In this document: positions 9,706 to 20,424 of the stretch, in pieces
How positions within the stretch are numbered: the first letter of the stretch is position 1
Layout of the letters: each line of letters starts with the position of its first letter
NCBI GenBank assembly: GCA_030374805.1
Contig: JARGSG010000013.1
Coordinates: 930,001 to 994,000 of the forward strand
Origin: Gracilaria gracilis
Taxonomy: Eukaryota > Rhodophyta > Florideophyceae > Gracilariales > Gracilariaceae
DNA: 64,000 nucleotides
Direction of reading: 5' to 3'
Translations under genes and position numbers: made by a program
The notes under the pieces: model-generated
Database searches by the model: none
The model's input: the letters and a program-made list of their open reading frames with translations, nothing else
What the model was told of the DNA's origin: nothing

Positions 9706-11273
9706 ACATAGTGCCGCCGAACCCGCCCAGATTAACGCTTAACTACGAGTCGCTTGAGACATGCGAAGGAAGGCTAAGGGGTGCGGTTTTGGGCAAAAGG
9801 GGGAGGCGAATTGTTGCTGTTGTGGCTAGTGGAAAAGGTGGAGTTGGTAAAACGTGTGCGTTGCGAGGACTTGGTGAAGACAGTGAAATCAAGCGGGCGT
9901 TTAGTGGAGGAATTCTGTACATTGAGCTTGGAAAGGACGCTGGAATATCGGATGTAGTGCAACGAATCGCGGACATTGTAGATCGCACAGGAAATTCAAA
10001 GTTGGCAAACGCGATAAAAACAGCCAAGGGTGTGAAAGAGGCTTCGCAGGAGGCTTCGAAATGGTTTGGTAAACGGCGGTGCCTCTTTCTTGTGGACGAT
10101 ATTTGGCACCTGAAAGGAATAGACTCTGACTTGTTGACATCTGTTGGGCTGATGGTGAACTCAAACAGTAGAATGGTTTACACAACGAGGGACAAACATT
10201 TCCTGAAGCGGGCGAATGAAGTGATTGAGTTCGAAGAAAAGGAGGCACACGGGGAACTGTCGCGGCAAATGTTGATGCGACATGCAGGGTTTGATGAGAG
10301 TGTCGAGCTTGAGCACGAGAACAAGGAGGCATTTGAGTATTTTCTCACACTATGCCAAGGACGTCCTCTTGGGTTTGGGATTATCGGTGGTTCAGTATTA
10401 CAATATTCCTTTGATTGCTTGAGGAGGCAAGACGCATGGTCAGAGTTCCACAGTGACGTTTTATCGAGTGAAATAGACTTGATGGAAAGTATCGCTGAGA
10501 CATATGGTGAACTAGCCCAGATTGTGAATATATCTCTTCAAGTTCTTCAGAAGCGTAACGGACACGAGAAGTATTGGTATTGGTTTCGGGCTTTGAGCGT
10601 ACTTCGAAAGCAGCAATCTGTTCCTGATCGGATGCTGCAGAAGCTGTGGAGCTTGGATACGTTGCAGGAGACTAGAAGTGTGGTGAAATCGTTTGCTGAT
10701 GTTTCAATTGTGCAAATGAGGAGAAGTCACGGCTCAATATCTGTGAAACTGCATGACCTAATTCTCGATATCGCTGCTCGCCAAGCCGGCGATGAGAAGG
10801 AAACAGAATCATGGTTTCAAACGCTTGTGCATAACTACATGCAATCTGTACAAAGGATGGATAGAGATGGTTTCCTGACGTCTGAAAACACAAATACATT
10901 ACGAAAGTCGGGCTATGCGTGGTGGAATGCTAAAGATGATTGGTACCTATACAAAAATGTTTGCAAGTTACTGAACAACATGCAATCTGTTGAAGAGAAG
11001 GATAGCGATGGTTCCCTGACGTCTGAGAACACAAATACATTGCTGAAGTCGTGCTACGTGTGGTGGAAGGCTGAAGATGATGGGTACATATACAACAATG
11101 TTTGCAGACTACTTCGAAAGGGTGGGTATTTTGAGCAGCTACTGTGGCTGTTGTCGCAGCCGCAGTGGATTGTGAAGCGAGTGGTGGAAGACGGAATTGT
11201 GAGTGTGGAACAAGACTTGTATCATGGAAGAGCAGTGTGCTCCGGACCATACGGGTCCTGGATACCCTCGTGA
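9030..11273 (+). CDS. TIR-NB-ARC (NLR-type) protein, 3' end replaced by retroelement sequence
   Basis: The start is ATG 9030, which matches the start of the paralogue. Order: TIR (residues about 8-150, FRIFLSHADEDK), linker, then NB-ARC with Walker A GKGGVGKT (residue about 268), Walker B CLFLVDDIW (about 356), SRMVYTTRD (about 380), GRPLGFGIIGG (GLPL-like, about 444) and KLHDLILDIA (MHD-like, about 573). Such proteins are ATP-switched immune or self-recognition receptors. The TIR has WPMRALL where the catalytic Glu is expected. Residues about 604-694 hold two copies of a 45-residue unit (DGxLTSENTNTLxKS). No LRR or TPR sensor is left. From about 11239 the DNA is the antisense-ORF end of a gypsy element, so the last about 11 residues and the stop are foreign. 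The original C-terminus is lost, and the gene is truncated and probably non-functional, or chimeric. Confidence 0.88.
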   Translation: MSREASSSRAPRFRIFLSHADEDKQTIARPLYERLREHNLSVFLEEESFRLGEHCADVMKHAMETAPIGVFIMSPELVGKEWPMRALLTFVRRYDEAKKQNEEPPLLIPIFYRFSTRECRDSAMYDTYSSLFRQHGLFRRLCENITSFPNIMHALDTAATLWAVRNNVGATNCDQPDMGSTRERFIQIILKEILEVMGIETSEPLDQPHPLVYNQIALKDGYTAYNIVPPNPPRLTLNYESLETCEGRLRGAVLGKRGRRIVAVVASGKGGVGKTCALRGLGEDSEIKRAFSGGILYIELGKDAGISDVVQRIADIVDRTGNSKLANAIKTAKGVKEASQEASKWFGKRRCLFLVDDIWHLKGIDSDLLTSVGLMVNSNSRMVYTTRDKHFLKRANEVIEFEEKEAHGELSRQMLMRHAGFDESVELEHENKEAFEYFLTLCQGRPLGFGIIGGSVLQYSFDCLRRQDAWSEFHSDVLSSEIDLMESIAETYGELAQIVNISLQVLQKRNGHEKYWYWFRALSVLRKQQSVPDRMLQKLWSLDTLQETRSVVKSFADVSIVQMRRSHGSISVKLHDLILDIAARQAGDEKETESWFQTLVHNYMQSVQRMDRDGFLTSENTNTLRKSGYAWWNAKDDWYLYKNVCKLLNNMQSVEEKDSDGSLTSENTNTLLKSCYVWWKAEDDGYIYNNVCRLLRKGGYFEQLLWLLSQPQWIVKRVVEDGIVSVEQDLYHGRAVCSGPYGSWIPS

Positions 11274-12072
11274 ATTCGTTGAGGTTGATGCGAAGAAGAT
11301 TGAACTGGCTGGCTCCGAAAACCTGTTTGGATGCGAGTATGATACAACGCAGTACCGCGCGAACCAGACTTGGTAATGCCGCTTCCGCGACCGCGCGAAG
11401 GGCCGGCACCCAACATGGTGTGATGAGTACCACGAGGGAGTGATTGAGACGCCGAGCATTCAACCGCAGGGGTGAACCGAATTGGCTTTTTATCCACAAT
11501 GGTTGAATCACCAGATCTAATTATCAAAACCTCCACCCGTTCGGGGCTCCATGCTGGTTCAACCATTAAAGTATCGGCATTGGTCGCCGAAGGCGCGCCG
11601 TCCCTTGGGGCTACCTCTTCCGGCTGACCAACATGGGGAACCGACAAGCGACGTGTACCGCCACGGGTGCGAGCCCGCACGCTGGTACTGGGGCTACCCA
11701 TGTGGTTCAGATAGGAACCAGGGGTCACCATAAACGAATTTAACCTTGTCGGTCAGACGAGAAGCCGTGGCGGCGCGAGGCAGCAGAAACAAACCGAAAG
11801 GGGTACGAACGTAACCAGGAAAGAGAACGGTGGAACAACCTCGAAGGAGTCAGCGGCAGCGCCTCGAGGGGACGGACACGGAACCTAAAAGGAACAACGC
11901 GACAAGCCATCACCAAGGGGGCTCCAAATTCCTGCACGGTACAGCCCGTACAGGAGCGCAAAGTCGCGCCGCGTACCTCAATGGATGTGCCGACGTAGAA
12001 AAGTCGATCGAAGCCCTGAGTCCGGTAAGGTCTACGCCAACACGGGCTGATGGTCGAACCTCGAAGGCGCAC
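11239..12072 (-). pseudogene. antisense accessory ORF fragment (element v)
   Basis: Matches the N-terminal third of the 971-codon ORF, e.g. MVTPGSYLNHMGSPSTSVRA (11731 downward) and, upstream, PLEALPLTPSRLFHR. An in-frame TGA stands where copy i has CGA (about 11756), and frame shifts lie upstream of it. The C-terminal two thirds are absent. Confidence 0.75.
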
Positions 12073-12296
12073 AACGGGCGCGCGTCGCGCCAGAAACCAC
12101 GAATGAGGAAAGAAAAGCCGCTGTCAGTAGTGACCCAAATGGTGAACAAGCATGCTCCGTATCGCAGAGCGAGCACGAAGCACGGTGCACAAGAATACGA
12201 GGGCTGCAATGTTGACCAAAGCGGTAAGACGATGCAACCAAATTGGTGAGAGGATCTAGGAGCCGCGAGGGCGTGGCTCAGGGTAGGAAGGGGGTC

Positions 12297-12793
12297 TGAG
12301 ACCTCAATGGGTTGGTGCCACGTGGGCCTACTTGTGCTCCTTGCTGGCTGCACGGCACCCAATTGGTATTCTGTATTTTATAATTTCTACTTCCTAATTT
12401 CTAATTAAGTGTAGCTTAACATTGCTGGCCCATGACAGTAGGTCATGGGCGCAGCCGATGACGTCATGCCTGCATGGGAGATTGGCGTCGGTGCACCTTG
12501 TATATATTGTGGTGCACCTCGCCTTCCCACTTGGGAATTGTAAAGTCAGGCACCACTAGGGCAGTAACTATACCATCTTGGTCACTTGCTACTCTATTAC
12601 TATTCAGGGTTTACCGCGCGTCGACGTCTACTACCGTACACCTACACGGTCTAGACTAGTTGCCCCACCGTTTGCCCCTGTGGGTTTCAGGTGCCCTACT
12701 ACCATATTGGTTGTGTGTTTTCCCCTTTAGGTTGAGCCCTCGCGCGCTCTCTCTACCAGGCGGACCCCGCACCTTATCGGTATTTGTACGACA
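12297..12793 (+). repeat. LTR of element v
   Basis: Near-identical to 6066-6573 and ends in the same TGTACGACA. Ten bases are missing at the 5' tip, so it begins TGAGACC. The TATATATT box between GGTGCACC palindromes is kept. Confidence 0.85.
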
Positions 12794-12795
12794 CG

Positions 12796-13015
12796 CCTTT
12801 TGCGGTCATCCACTCCTTCACGGAGAGATACTCCGTACCCTAAGGGTAGTCTATCCTCCCTGCGTCCCCCAAAGGAACCAATTTGTGAGCCTGTTTCCTG
12901 CTGATGTCGCTTTTTACCCCGTACAGGGATAACCTCGGTGTTTACCCTATTGCTTGCTCCTTTTTGCCTTTTTTACTTTCTCCATTCTCCGCTCTCACGG
13001 AATTCTTTTTCCTTC
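12796..13015 (+). repeat. dispersed repeat B, copy 1 (LTR-like)
   Basis: Aligns with the reverse complement of about 20440-20665. Shared words include GCGGTCATC, TACAGGGATAACC(C/T)CGGTGTTTACC and CTCCATTC(T/C)CCGCTCTC. It probably belongs to the LTR of a different gypsy subfamily, since copy 2 sits next to an antisense ORF where a 3' LTR is expected. Confidence 0.55.
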
Positions 13016-13205
13016 CACCCGACTACTGTAGACTCCGTCTGTGTTCTGCAGAGTGAAAGAATAGGTGCTATTCGTGGAATAGTTGCTAGTTTTTGGCCAA
13101 AAAAGGGCGCGCCAGAGGTTCCAAAGGCTGGTACTCAAAAGCTTAAAGAATTTTGGAATATTATATTCCACAGAATGCATTTTCGCACTATGTTCCTGTA
13201 GTTTT

Positions 13206-13335
13206 TCGCAGGTTTAGGGGGGATTAGGGGGGGAATTAGGGGGTTTTAGGGTTTAGGGGTTTTAGGGGTTTTAGGGTTTAGGGGTTTAGGGGTTTAGGGG
13301 TTTAGGGGTTTAGGGGTTTTAGGGGTTTTAGGGTT
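13206..13335 (+). repeat. interstitial telomere-like tract
   Basis: About 130 bp of variable TTTAGGG, TTTAGGGG and TTTTAGGG(G) units. It resembles the plant/algal TTTAGGG telomere repeat but is irregular and embedded in other DNA, so it is an internal tract. The T/G-rich words TTTTGGTTTTG continue to about 13440. Confidence 0.75.
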
Positions 13336-13339
13336 CTTT

Positions 13340-14325
13340 TGGTGTTTGGTTTTACATTTAGTTTTGTTTTTGGTTTTGTTTTTGGTTTTGTACTTGCATT
13401 TCTTTTCATTTGTAAGGTTTGGTTTTGAGGTTTAGTCTTAACCTCAACTGCTGCTGTGGGGAGGGGAGAATTAGGGGTTCTATGACTAATGTATTACGGC
13501 TATTTTTTGGGTCTTTGGTTTCGATTGTTTTACAATGATAAGCAGCCTTGTATAATTTAAAACTGTAAGGGCCAGTGATGTTCGAAGGACAGACAACCTT
13601 TGGTATAATCCGGCTAAATGCAAACGAAACTTAGTAAATGGGAAACTAAAACTCCGAAATCTTAAGGGAAACTGTAAAACATCTCCGTAGTGGTAAAACC
13701 AGAGAGAGAGAATTAGAAATGGCACAAAGGAATGACGGAAATGATATGCTAAACTGCGAAATGGTAAACGAGTTCTCGAGAAATATAAACTAAACATCGA
13801 AATGGTAATCGAAAACTTGAAAACGGTCAAAGGAAATGTCGGAAATGATAAACTAAACCCCGTAACGGTAAACGAAAACTTGGAAATCCGCAGACTCTAG
13901 ATGCTTGCAACGCTTCTGCCATATTTCTTCAAGTCGTTGCATAGCCGCCAAATTGAAAAGCCTTTGAAGCAGCTACTGAAAGAGCAACAAAGGTATATCA
14001 CGGAATATCTCAAGGGCAGCTCCATGGACGTCTGGTATTACCCCAAAATAGGTTCTATCATCCCGGATTCTTCCACATAGCCATTCTCCAATTGGTCTGA
14101 TGGGGCATCAGTCCCACGACGTACGGCGACGGGGCAGCGCTTGCAGATATCTCAGGGAGTCCATAAACATGCCGTTGTCGGCACACCGAACGAACGGTCG
14201 GGACCTGTTCCCGTTGCAACCAGAGCCCGAAGCGCGGTCCGACATCGTCGAATACCCTGACCCGGGCCTACTTCATGACCTAGCGAGGGGATCTTTGGGC
14301 CAACTCGGGTCGCCTCGACGTAAAG
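13340..14325 (+). other. low-complexity and degenerate repeat region
   Basis: From 13600 to 13880 the words GGAAATGATAAACTAAAC, CGAAATGGTAA(A/T)CG and AAAACTTG recur in an imperfect tandem array. No gene is visible here or in 13890-14325. Confidence 0.45.
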
Positions 14326-14646
14326 GACAACACTCCTTGGAGGCGATTTGAAGCACTTATTTAATTTCCGCGTTATGCGTTAGTAGATATACATGAGCTC
14401 CACTGCTATTAGCGTGTCGCCTTGCTGAGGTAATTTCCACAGATGTACACGTGGATCGCACGCCTCGAGACGCCCCTTAGCGGGTGGGAGTAGCACACGT
14501 GTAGCACGGGTACGCTGGAAACAGTGCATCCAGCATTGCTGTATTTACTTAGATCTTTTATAGATTACTAACTGTCAGTGGTGCGCCTGGCTCAGTACTT
14601 ACAGAATTGAGCACTGCTCCCCCAAGTAGATTGCCTCTTGCCAAGC
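14326..14646 (+). repeat. left LTR-like direct repeat of element ii
   Basis: Matches 19181-19524 through GTGTCGCCTTGCTGAGG, TGCATCCAGCATTGCTGTAT and GAGCACTGCTCCCCCAAGTA, and both copies end at TTGCCTCTTGCCAAGC. Confidence 0.75.
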
Positions 14647-14657
14647 AACGTCGGTCT

Positions 14658-15075
14658 TATCGGAATGCTAGTTTTGGTGTCAAAAATGACCGAATTAAAA
14701 TGATCGAAAACCCGGTGAATTTATCCAAATTTGGATGTCCCTTTTCCGAAAATATTTCCACATTGCTAGTTTGTGTGGAAAGAATCATTCACGATTATTT
14801 CCAACATTGCTAGTTTGGATGGAAGACAAACTAGCATGTTACTTCTGTTCATGCTAGTTTCCGAACCCAATGTAAATGTGTAAGTGGCACATAATTAGAA
14901 CTACACGGCGCAAAATAGGGATATATATATCCCCAAATAGGGATATGTATACATAGATAGCTGCTTGTGAAATACGATTAGAAGAATACAAACCCTTCGG
15001 ATAGAAACTCTCTATGGAGGCACAGCACATCTAATCAACAATCCTCATATCAGATATCGGCCGTTTATTCTGTCA
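14658..15075 (+). repeat. CACTA-type terminus and subterminal region, copy 1
   Basis: Begins TTATCGGAATGCTAGTTT and is colinear with 46877-47288. The word GCTAGTTT (and its reverse) recurs several times, as in the subterminal binding arrays of CACTA/EnSpm transposons. The same terminus in inverse orientation is at about 32240-32262. Confidence 0.65.
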
Positions 15076-15079
15076 CTAT

Positions 15080-17200
15080 TGAAACGCCTTTGCATCACGT
15101 GCCACCTCCCCCATCACTCCGTCCCACCCTCTATGTGCGATATTACGCTCCCCGCTACGTACCCCGCCTCTTCTCCAAAACCCCCACACCGCTCCCCGCC
15201 ATGCCTCATTGCTGCTTTTAAAGATGATCCTTCTTCTCTCGCACCATCCTCGACATTCAAAAACACCCAAGGAGATGCCCTAACCGTCTCACCGGCAACA
15301 AGCGTTTCCTCTCCTCCGGCGGCAACGTCCCTCACTTGCCACCACGCACAAAGCGTCACAATTCCACCCCCCGGCTCCCACCACCACCCCCACCTCCTCT
15401 CTCCAATCGCCCTTCCGATAACGTCCCCATCGCCGACGACGACTTCTACCACCAGCAACAGCTCTCCCTCTCCGTCCACATCCAAGACGCCTACCATATC
15501 GTAGGCACCTCCGTCTGCTCCCTCTCTCACTCCCCACCTCTTCCGCTGCCCCCCTCATTCTTTCTGCTCAACACCCCCCAATTCGATCGAATAGTCCCCT
15601 ACATCTCTTCCATCGCTTCCAACTTCGGCCACCGCAAGGCAGACGAACTCATCTCTCTCCTCCAAGATCCCGCCTTCTCCAAGTCGGCCTTCTACAGCAC
15701 CGTCTCCTCCGCCTCCCAGTGTCTCAAACTTCAAACAGACCTCTTCCAACACCAATTCAGTGCATAGTTTTCACCCCTCCCACCCTCCACGACCAACAGC
15801 ACCTCTTCACAGCCACCATCTTCCGAAAGGATGCTATCCAAATTCTTAAACGACAACTTCCACTGGCACACTCCGACAACACCCTCTTCCACCACGTCCC
15901 CATACAACCTCCTCCGGCTCTCCCGCGTTCGCCCACCTCATGGCTTCTTTTCTCGGAAAAGAAGCTCTTCGAGCCCTCAAGCAGGCAATCATGCAGTTCT
16001 CCAATAACTCCTGCATCTGGCACACCTCTGAGAACACTGTTATCAACTCCTTCATCGGCTTCGTCCAACTAGACTCCGACAAGTCCTCCACCTCCCTCAA
16101 CTCCTCTTCCATCACCTCCTATCCCCTTCACATCACCCTTCTAAACTTCTCCGACTCGTTCCGTCGCAAATGTATCACCGACAACCTCACCCTTCCCGGA
16201 TACCTTCCAACCTCTTTCAATCTCGCCACCCCCTCTCAAGACCCCGATACCATCCCCAAAACCTCATCCAGCATCTCCGTCTTTTCCAAAATGCAACTCA
16301 TCCAACGTGCCATCTCCAACCTCCTCGACCCTCTTCTCTCCTCTGGCCTCACTGGTTTCCCCTTCCGTGACGCTAATGGCGTGCTCCGCCATTGTCACCC
16401 AATCATTGCCAGCTACTGCGCAGACATCCCAGAAAAAAAGAACATTCTCGCCATCTCCCACAGCACCCGCCCCCGGCATCCATGCCACCGATGTACCGTC
16501 CCACGCTCCGACCTCCATCTACACATTCCATCCCTCCCTCTTCGATCCCAGATCCAGACTCTCGCAGCCAGCAAATCACTCTGCCCTTCTCCAAGACGCT
16601 GAAACGGCTCTCCTCGCCAGGAAGCCCAGAATCGTCCAAAACACAAAAAAAGCTGTTGAAGCACTCCACTCCCTTTTCCTCGCAAAATACTCTTCTCTCT
16701 TCGAATCTTACCGTCTCCTCAACATCACCCCCACTCCTCATCACTCCAACGCCACCAAATATTGGAACCCCTTTTCCACCGACTCCTCTATCACTTCCTC
16801 CTCTCCTGCCCTCGCCTCTTCCAGCCAATCCCGCCAACCCAGTTTTGTCCGTAATGGAAAACTTAGCCCATTCGCTGATCCCATCACCGCCCACAAAGTC
16901 CTTCACTCTAATCCTCATTTCAATCCCAACTCTCTCCAAGACCTCTTCCCCATCGACACTCTCTCCAAGACCTCTTCCCCATCGACACTCTCTCCAAGAC
17001 CTCTTCCCCATCGACACTCTCTCCAAGATCTCTTCCCCATCGACACTCTCTCCCTCCTCCAACAAATTGGAAATTCACGCCCTCCCTTCATTCATCACCA
17101 TTTCTCTAGAAGCCCTAGAACTCAATGAGAACTTCCCCGCTTTCCGTGCCACCCGAATCACCGTAGTCAACACCGCTTACGTCTCCAGCAATTAAGTCCT
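15080..17200 (+). pseudogene. CACTA (Plavaka/Tnp2-like) transposase, degenerate copy 1
   Basis: This copy is related to the longer one at 47289-50519. The N-terminal part is in one frame up to 15767 (QFDRIVPYISSIASNFG). The core is in another frame (15940-16602): DANGVLRHCHPIIASYCADIPEKKN followed by RHPCHRCTVPRSDL, which fits the PI.A...D.PE...C..C motif of Plavaka-type CACTA transposases. A third frame (16307-17128) carries ARKPRIVQNTKKAVEALHSLF. At about 16735 some 740 bp present in copy 2 are missing, and a minisatellite has expanded at 16931. Frameshifts and deletion rule out an active transposase. It ends near 17217, where homology to copy 2 stops. Confidence 0.8.
16931..17050 (+). repeat. 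29-bp minisatellite inside the transposase pseudogene
   Basis: Four tandem units of about 29 bp (CTCTCCAAGACCTCTTCCCC + ATCGACACT). The homologous place in copy 2 (about 49760-49790) has one unit, so the array expanded after the copies split. Confidence 0.9.
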
Positions 17201-17476
17201 AAATTCCACTCAATCCCGACAACGGAGCTTCCCTCAAACATGGATGCCTCGTTTTGGACGGCTCCGGACGATACACTGCTTTATGCAGATTCGAAACAAG
17301 TTTGACCGCCTCGACTGTCATATAAGAACGGTGGCACCCGGGCCTCATGGCCTGTCTGGCAAGCTTTCCGCACAGCGGTACGATTCTCGAATACTCGGAA
17401 CGTCAGTTCCATCGTTTTATTGATCTGTCACCTATAATATACGCGAGGGCATACTTCTCCGCAGTGTGTTTTAACC

Positions 17477-18104
17477 ATGCGTGAATGGGCACAAGTTATT
17501 GCCAACTACGAATCTTTTTCACCTGAGGAGAAGGCTTCCGTTCCGAATTCATCGTACATCCGCACGAAGATGGATATTCCACGCACAATTAAGGCTCCGA
17601 TTGCCCAGAAAAAGGTGACCTCTCACCCTCGTACCCCTCTCGAGGCGTCCCTGCCTCGCTCCCAGGTCCGATTCCTCTCGAGGATACAGGTCGTCGAAAA
17701 CGTGAACTCAGAGCACCTTGATGTTACAAATGAATTCCCATCAACACGGCTTACGAATCGTCTGGCCACTGCCGTCATTGTATGACAAACATATTATCTC
17801 CATTGCGGATGGAGCCATCCAAATGGAACCGGATAATTTGTTTTACGTGTTGATAGCCAGTCTTGGCCAAACAACCCAGTATCTGGTGAAGAACCAAGTG
17901 ATTGGCTCGGTTATGCCGCATGCAACTGCGTTGGTACCCATTAGGATGACTGCTGCCGATGTGCTCGGGATCGTTCACTCTAAAGAGGGGGAGGAGTCTG
18001 TATCTCAATCGCCTCCAACGCCGAGTACTTCAGGTCAGTCACCTGTTAAGACCGAGAAGACTCGCGTCTCAACGAGTTACGACCATTTGGACCCAGTGAA
18101 GTAA
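17477..18104 (+). pseudogene. gypsy protease-to-RT linker remnant (element ii)
   Basis: Two overlapping frames (17477-17785 and 17718-18104). The second encodes DGAIQMEPDNLFYVLIASLG followed by QYLVKNQVIGSVMPHATAL. This is the typical segment after the retropepsin in Ty3/gypsy elements (pF.V.I.N.....L.K.Q.IG). The corresponding place in the 46.2-46.8 kb element reads MELRPDVPFFVRVTSF ... LRKNTVIGLSLP. The following RT is deleted. Confidence 0.55.
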
Positions 18105-18109
18105 TTGGA

Positions 18110-18960
18110 AGAACTTCTTCTTCGTCATCAAACCCCATCTCGGGTTCGTCGTCCATCATTTGGTCATCGTCACGGCAGTAGGCGTGCTAAAACTCGTCAG
18201 CGTCGACGAAGCCAGCGGGATGCTCTTAAGGGATGTACCTCGGAGCCATCCGGAGAGCTGCCACTTCAGCTGCGTTGATCTCTTGCACCTCCCAGGGATT
18301 GAAAAAGATGAGGTCTTTCACCAATGGCATGCGTCTTCCCGGAGACCGGTCGAAACCACCGTCCTCGTGACCGCGGCCACTTTTAGTGAAGGACACACTG
18401 TGCCAATCCACTCGATCGACTACGTCGAGGATCCCACGAACGTCTTTGGCATCTTTCTTACATCCAAGAGGGACCCGCAACGAAAGTTCTCGTATACACG
18501 CACGAAGGCGAGGCGGAATACACCAAAAAGACGATACTGGTCATATACTTCCCATAGGAGATGAACCGCGGTGCGGATTGCCCACTCGGTGAACACAACA
18601 GACCACAGTCCGGTATACGGATCCTCGATGACGCATGATCTCAGATAGGAGATGACCGTAGGCAACTCAACGTAGCACCCGCGACACACTTCCACCGAGG
18701 ACCACCATGTGGGAATTGGAACATAACGGCCTAGCCGGTGATTGTGCCCGATTCGATTGATCTCCGTGTTTTGATACGAGACAAGAAACCCGATTCGGGA
18801 ACGCGCACGACGCCCATCGCAAATGACGATCTGTAACTACCGTGAACGGGACTCCCGGCGAAGACACCTGAGCTCCGCACAGAAGATTGGATGAATCCAC
18901 CACGCCGCCTCCTGGGTTTGGAGGTTGACTGCTCACCGCGCTAGGCACTCGAGCGACATC
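18110..18960 (-). pseudogene. antisense accessory ORF remnant (element ii)
   Basis: The minus strand encodes LWSVVFTEWAIRTAVHLLWE and then, in another frame, VDWHSVSF ... DRSPGRRMPLVKD. These align with IWSIALAEWAVLVAILALQA and IDWDCRS ... GVQPPGRMFFI of the intact ORF at 3073-5988. It lies opposite to the protease remnant and before the PPT/LTR, the same layout as element i. It is broken by frameshifts. Confidence 0.55.
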
Positions 18961-19180
18961 AGAAAGGTTGGTAGAAGGGCCTGGAAAGCGAGAAACAGGG
19001 TGTTATAAACAGGAATGGTCGTCGCTAGAGCGAGAATTGCCCTGGCTAGTGGTAGTGAGCTGGTCTTCGCGAGGCGAGATGGAATCCGAAGACTTCGGGG
19101 ATTCGCTTTTATGCCCATTGTTGGGAGTTCTACTAGCCATCGCGAAGGCGCGGCTCACTCTTAAGGAGGGAGATACGAAG

Positions 19181-19524
19181 AACAACACTCCCTTTGGGGC
19201 GATTTGAAGGACTTAGTTAATTTCCGCATCATGCGTTAGTAAACATATGAGCTACACCGGTATTAGCGTGTCGCCTTGCTGAGGAAATTTCCACATACGT
19301 ACAGAGCTGTACATGTGAACCGTATGGCTCGAGGCGCCGCTTAGCTGATGAGACTAGCACACGTGTAGCACGGATATGGCGGAGGCAGTGCATCCAGCAT
19401 TGCTGTATTTACTTAGATATTTCATAGATTATTTTGCCCGGTGCCCCAACTGTCAGTGGTATGCCGAGCTCAGTACTTAGAGGGTTGAGCACTGCTCCCC
19501 CAAGTAAATTGCCTCTTGCCAAGC
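19181..19524 (+). repeat. right LTR-like direct repeat of element ii
   Basis: Second copy of 14326-14646, preceded by the purine-rich tract AAGGAGGGAGATACGAAGAA. It contains a 15-bp insertion-like segment (about 19433-19448) absent from the left copy. Confidence 0.75.
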
Positions 19525-20424
19525 CGGGCTTCTGGCTGTAACTATCACATCGTCGCGGAAAGTGACGATCGTGTTCTTTACGTAGTTACCCACCCTTGTG
19601 GCGCTCAGAGTATAAGCACTATTTGTATGCCTCGTTCCGACCTATTGTCGTATACTCGCCCCTGTATTGAATGTGCTTTATTCCTTCTAACTTTTACCCA
19701 CTTTGGTGGTTCTCTTTCTCCCCTTTTTGGAGTTGCCTTTTTGCAATGTTCTCAGTGGCCCGTTTCCGACACCTTGTCGTTGCCGAGCTACTCTCTTTCG
19801 AGGACTCATCTCGTAACCGCGTAAACACGTGGATCTCTACCGACTACGGCCTGGAATCAACACTCCGACGCTTGTCGTGACGGTTTGACCTCGAATTTAC
19901 CCATGGATGACTTGTGTTATTCCCGGAGTGCTCTTTTCGCTGTGCTTTACTATCGAGGGGAAGATTCAAAACTTCTTCGTGTGCTTGCGCTTCTCCCTCC
20001 AAAGTCGTTGCTCCATACGACGAAAAAGACGCATACATCAACGCTGCACGGATTTCAAGAATAGGAGAATGAGCGCACTTGCGGTGGGAAGCGAAAAGAC
20101 CGAGCCGTCACAACCTCGGGACGAGATTAAAGCTATGAAGGGGTCTGTATTGCAATGTATCGCCCCGCCCTGCAAGTGCATGTTATAGTTATTAACTAGG
20201 TGTTGCGCGCATGGTGTAGGGCAGCGCCAAATGCAAAGAAAACCCACGAAGACGTCGGGGGTCTTTCTCTGTAAAGGGTAGAGAGCCAACACAGGCTCTC
20301 TGGAAAGGTTTGACAATGTCGGGTGTAATACCGAGGTCACGCTGTTACGACTGAGCGTAGAGAGTGGGTGAGCGGACAGGTCAAGACCACGTGTGTGGGT
20401 GTGTGGGTCTTCTGGTGAGGTAAT
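19525..20424 (+). other. region without recognised gene
   Basis: Short unrelated ORFs only. Repeat B starts near 20425. I see no motif I can name. Confidence 0.4.

Larger units (their letters stand above)
11239..12793 (+). mobile_element. 5'-truncated copy of the element i 3' end (element v)
   Basis: Colinear with about 4995-6573: antisense-ORF fragment, polypurine tract (about 12280-12294) and LTR. The left junction lies inside the TIR-NB-ARC gene, and homology starts abruptly at GCTCCGGACCATACGG. No pol part is present, so it arose by truncation or recombination rather than a clean insertion, and no target-site duplication is visible. Confidence 0.75.
14326..19524 (+). mobile_element. deleted LTR retroelement with nested CACTA transposon (element ii)
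   Basis: About 320-340 bp direct repeats (14326-14646 and 19181-19524) bound a protease-linker remnant (17477-18104) and an antisense-ORF remnant (18110-18960). A purine-rich tract (19163-19182) lies just before the right repeat. RT, RNase H and integrase are missing. A CACTA transposase pseudogene starts 11 bp inside the left repeat. The repeats do not begin with a clear TG, so the exact LTR ends are uncertain. Confidence 0.6.

Noticed and set aside
13206..13335. True chromosome end
   Set aside because: The tract is short, irregular and followed by 50 kb of other sequence.
15114..17065. Long minus-strand ORFs opposite the CACTA transposase
   Set aside because: They are Gly/Glu/Val-rich shadows of a Ser/Pro-rich coding strand; the known motifs are on +.
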